59,831 bases of DNA, from the IMG/VR virus record IMGVR_UViG_3300007345_000037, positions 1-59,831 of that record. One strand, given 5' to 3'. The position numbers and the translations under genes were made by a program. The stretch is from a virus. Shown piece after piece: positions 58,208 through 59,831 of this stretch. The notes below the pieces were generated by a model. It worked only from the letters and a program-made list of their open reading frames with translations, was not told where the DNA came from and searched no databases. Numbering within the stretch: the first letter of the stretch is position 1; the number at the start of each line of letters is the position of its first letter.

Positions 58208-58737
58208 GCGAGCCAAAAGTGTACATGGCCTGTTTGGGATGCTACAACGAAGGAAGGCTTCACGGCTCATGGATGGATGCCGACCAATTGGAGGAACGGT
58301 GGGACTACGCCGAAGAACACGACCGCCAAGACAGGGCGGGACACTTCAACAAATGCTCCCGACCTTTCCACGACGAATGGGCGATTCACGATTATGACGG
58401 CGTTCCCAACATGGGCGAGCATCCCGACATTGAGTTCCTCATCGAAGTCATGCGTTGCATCGAAGAACACGGCGACGCATTCTTCCGATGGTTTGAACAC
58501 GACTCATGGAATATGTCGCATCTCAAAGGTGAACTTGAAGACCATTTCCGAGAACAATACTACGGAAAATATGACTCACCCAAAGCGTTTGCCGAAGAGT
58601 ACGCCATCGAAGCCGGTTGGCTCTCAAACAACAACAACAACCCACTGTTCCGCTATGTGGACTTTGAGTGGTATTGGAACGCCGACCTGCGCCACTCTTT
58701 CACCTACTCCAACGGCCATGTGTGGTGTTGCGAATGA
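58204..58737 (+). CDS. ardA: ArdA-like antirestriction protein
   Basis: 177 aa, near the usual 165-170 aa. ArdA mimics bent B-form DNA and blocks type I restriction enzymes. Family-like features: the opening YMACLGCYNEGRLHGSWMDA (about 7-26), EWAIHDYDGVP (about 58-68), IEEHGDAFFRWF, and YYGKYDSPKAFAEEY near the end. It is strongly acidic, as a DNA mimic must be. Together with the virus methyltransferase it would protect DNA on entry. The TTTAGTCG promoter suggests early or controlled expression. Confidence 0.8.
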   Translation: MSEPKVYMACLGCYNEGRLHGSWMDADQLEERWDYAEEHDRQDRAGHFNKCSRPFHDEWAIHDYDGVPNMGEHPDIEFLIEVMRCIEEHGDAFFRWFEHDSWNMSHLKGELEDHFREQYYGKYDSPKAFAEEYAIEAGWLSNNNNNPLFRYVDFEWYWNADLRHSFTYSNGHVWCCE

Positions 58738-59078
58738 TTCACATTCACGCCATCAAAACCCTCGGTCAAAACGAAGACAGGGCAGTGTTTCGTGCGCTCC
58801 CCGCACCCGCCGGAGCGGGTCAACTCTTTGACTCCATCATACGGCTGTACAACGACGAAGACCACATCATCGACCTTGAACAAGCCATGAATCAAGTCCT
58901 CGGACTCAGCACCGACAAAGAAACAAAGATTTTCTATTGGTACAAAGTTGACCTTGAGAGCGAGTTCCAATACTCCGCCTTCATCGCCGTCAAAAGTCTT
59001 TCCGAAGCCGACCACAATTGGGCCAAGCAAGAAGCAAGATACCGAAGATGGACTTCCGTGGGAGCGTGTACCCGATGA
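58734..59078 (+). CDS. hypothetical protein
   Basis: 114 aa from the ATG at 58734, overlapping ardA by 4 bases. It has an acidic middle (LYNDEDHIIDLEQAMNQVLG) and aromatic strands (KIFYWYKVDLESEFQY). The next gene overlaps it by 4 bases. Function unknown. Confidence 0.5.
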   Translation: MIHIHAIKTLGQNEDRAVFRALPAPAGAGQLFDSIIRLYNDEDHIIDLEQAMNQVLGLSTDKETKIFYWYKVDLESEFQYSAFIAVKSLSEADHNWAKQEARYRRWTSVGACTR

Positions 59079-59374
59079 ACGGAAGAAAGGATTTGACGAT
59101 TGATATTCTCGAAAAAGTAATTTCCGAGATGATTGGTCCCGAAACCAGCGACGACGGGGTGTACCTGTCCGACCGCAAGATGTGGGTTTCACAGGTCAAC
59201 ATCATACGCATGACATGCCAAACATGCGGCACCGAATTTGTCGGGCCGGACTACAATGTGTATCACATGCTCGCCACGCACGACTTCGGCCACCGCAAGG
59301 AAATGGAAATGGCAGAACTCAACGCTGTGATGGGTGACGACGACGAACCACAAGAAGGGGGTGCAATACTTTGA
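59075..59374 (+). CDS. C2H2-type zinc-finger protein
   Basis: 99 aa from ATG 59075 (an ATG at 59048 would overlap more). A CQTC pair is followed 12-16 residues later by His residues (VYHMLATHDFGH), matching a C2H2 zinc finger. The tail is acidic (MGDDDEPQEGG). Candidate DNA-binding protein in a TTTAGTCG-controlled operon. Confidence 0.55.
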   Translation: MNGRKDLTIDILEKVISEMIGPETSDDGVYLSDRKMWVSQVNIIRMTCQTCGTEFVGPDYNVYHMLATHDFGHRKEMEMAELNAVMGDDDEPQEGGAIL

Positions 59375-59787
59375 CGACAAAATTAACTTCAAGGTGCATG
59401 GATGAAATGTTCAAACTGATGCGCTACCATTCACGAATCGGGTGCAAGCCCGTACCCTTCACACGCGACGAATTGTACAATTTGATGGAGAAGGTTTGGC
59501 CGTATGTGTCAAAAACGCCACTACGCAACCACTTTCCAACAAACGCAGTGTGGGCGCAGTTCACACGCAAGCAGAACAGCATCATGGCCGACGCCGCCGC
59601 AAATGCTCTCGCCCTTCCCGCCGCCTCCGCCGCCGCCCTCGCCGCTGGCAAGCCAGCCAGCACAAGAATTGTTCCGACAAAACAATGGCGAACAGAATAC
59701 GACGACGGAGTAAAAGTACAACGCCAAACCATTCGCTGGGCAGTCCACCTGCCCCCACATTATAGGGGGCATGGAGGCTCGCAGTGA
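59371..59787 (+). CDS. hypothetical protein with Ala-rich linker
   Basis: 138 aa, TTG start with AGGGGG upstream and a 4-base overlap. A helical N-terminus (RDELYNLMEKVWPYVS) is followed by an Ala-rich low-complexity segment (about 72-95) and a basic/aromatic end (TIRWAVHLPPHYRGHGG). No family recognised. Confidence 0.45.
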   Translation: MTTKLTSRCMDEMFKLMRYHSRIGCKPVPFTRDELYNLMEKVWPYVSKTPLRNHFPTNAVWAQFTRKQNSIMADAAANALALPAASAAALAAGKPASTRIVPTKQWRTEYDDGVKVQRQTIRWAVHLPPHYRGHGGSQ

Positions 59788-59801
59788 AGTGGTGTGTGTG
59801 T

Positions 59802-59831
59802 GTTTAGTCGCCCTACCAGAAGACTTAAATA
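59802..59831 (+). promoter_or_regulatory. TTTAGTCG promoter cut by the window end
   Basis: GTTTAGTCG (59802-59810), then ACTTAAATA at the same spacing as the other promoters. The gene it drives lies beyond the window. Confidence 0.65.

Noticed and set aside
1-59831. tRNA, rRNA, insertion sequence, integrase or attachment site
   Set aside because: I looked for these and found no cloverleaf-like segment, transposase or integrase motif, or duplicated att-like core. Short tRNAs could still be missed by eye.
1-59831. Bacteriophage rather than archaeal virus
   Set aside because: The virion genes are shared by both, and the chaperonin is group I. But RFC-S, PCNA, PriS/PriL-type primase, ERCC4 nuclease and TATA-type promoters together argue strongly for an archaeal host.

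Overview
The window looks like part of the genome of a tailed (HK97-fold, siphovirus-like) double-stranded DNA virus of an archaeon. The closest match I know is the magrovirus-like viruses proposed for marine Group II Euryarchaeota (Poseidoniales); that host assignment is inference. The archaeal character is seen directly: a family B DNA polymerase, an RFC small-subunit clamp loader, a PCNA-like clamp, a fused PriS/PriL-type primase, an XPF/ERCC4-type nuclease, and many promoters with a pyrimidine/A-rich element followed by TTTATA or TTTAAATA boxes. Shine-Dalgarno sites of the GGAGG/GGTGA type are common and neighbouring genes often overlap by 1-4 bases. No integrase, tRNA, rRNA or CRISPR array was seen.

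Layout. (1) 0.2-21.8 kb, plus strand: a dense replication and early-gene module. It runs from small genes (wHTH proteins, zinc ribbons, an AAA+ ATPase) to RFC-S, a probable single-strand-binding protein, a GroEL-type (group I) chaperonin, a RecA/Sak4-like ATPase, PCNA, a beta-class DNA methyltransferase, PolB, a Cas4/RecB-like nuclease, primase and an ERCC4 nuclease. (2) 21.8-46.7 kb, minus strand: the virion module. In transcription order it encodes portal, membrane proteins, prohead protease/scaffold, decoration protein, major capsid protein, a head/tail fibre-like protein, connector and neck proteins, tail terminator, tail tube, two tail-assembly chaperones linked by a canonical -1 slippery heptamer, tape measure and a giant tail-hub/baseplate protein. 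(3) 47.0-50.2 kb, plus strand, divergent from the virion block: an HTH-metallophosphoesterase, zinc-ribbon microproteins and the large terminase. (4) 50.3-59.8 kb: a more GC-rich accessory region of small genes around long intergenic stretches, including an ArdA-like antirestriction protein.

The most unusual feature is an eight-base element, TTTAGTCG (often as the palindrome TTTAGTCGCGACTAAA). It occurs some 45 times between 52.35 and 54.9 kb. It also sits at nearly fixed distance upstream of the TATA box in seven promoters spread over the window (4.96, 19.02, 53.45, 53.82 minus strand, 54.89, 57.71 and 59.80 kb). A variant set of TTTAGGG palindromes at about 20-bp phasing begins the array, and an extended version (CGACTAAAC, two bases, TG, pyrimidine, ACTGCG) forms a second repeat family. 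I read this as a virus-encoded regulon or silencing system, possibly coupled to a replication origin or segregation site. The DNA-binding protein is unknown, but several small wHTH and zinc-ribbon proteins are candidates.

How the genes fit together: the virus brings most of an archaeal replisome and its own chaperonin, modifies DNA and probably blocks host restriction (methyltransferase plus ArdA). It builds an HK97-type head with a long non-contractile tail: there is one tape measure of about 1.2 kaa and no sheath gene. No endolysin was recognised; two or three small membrane proteins in the head module are the only candidates for exit functions.
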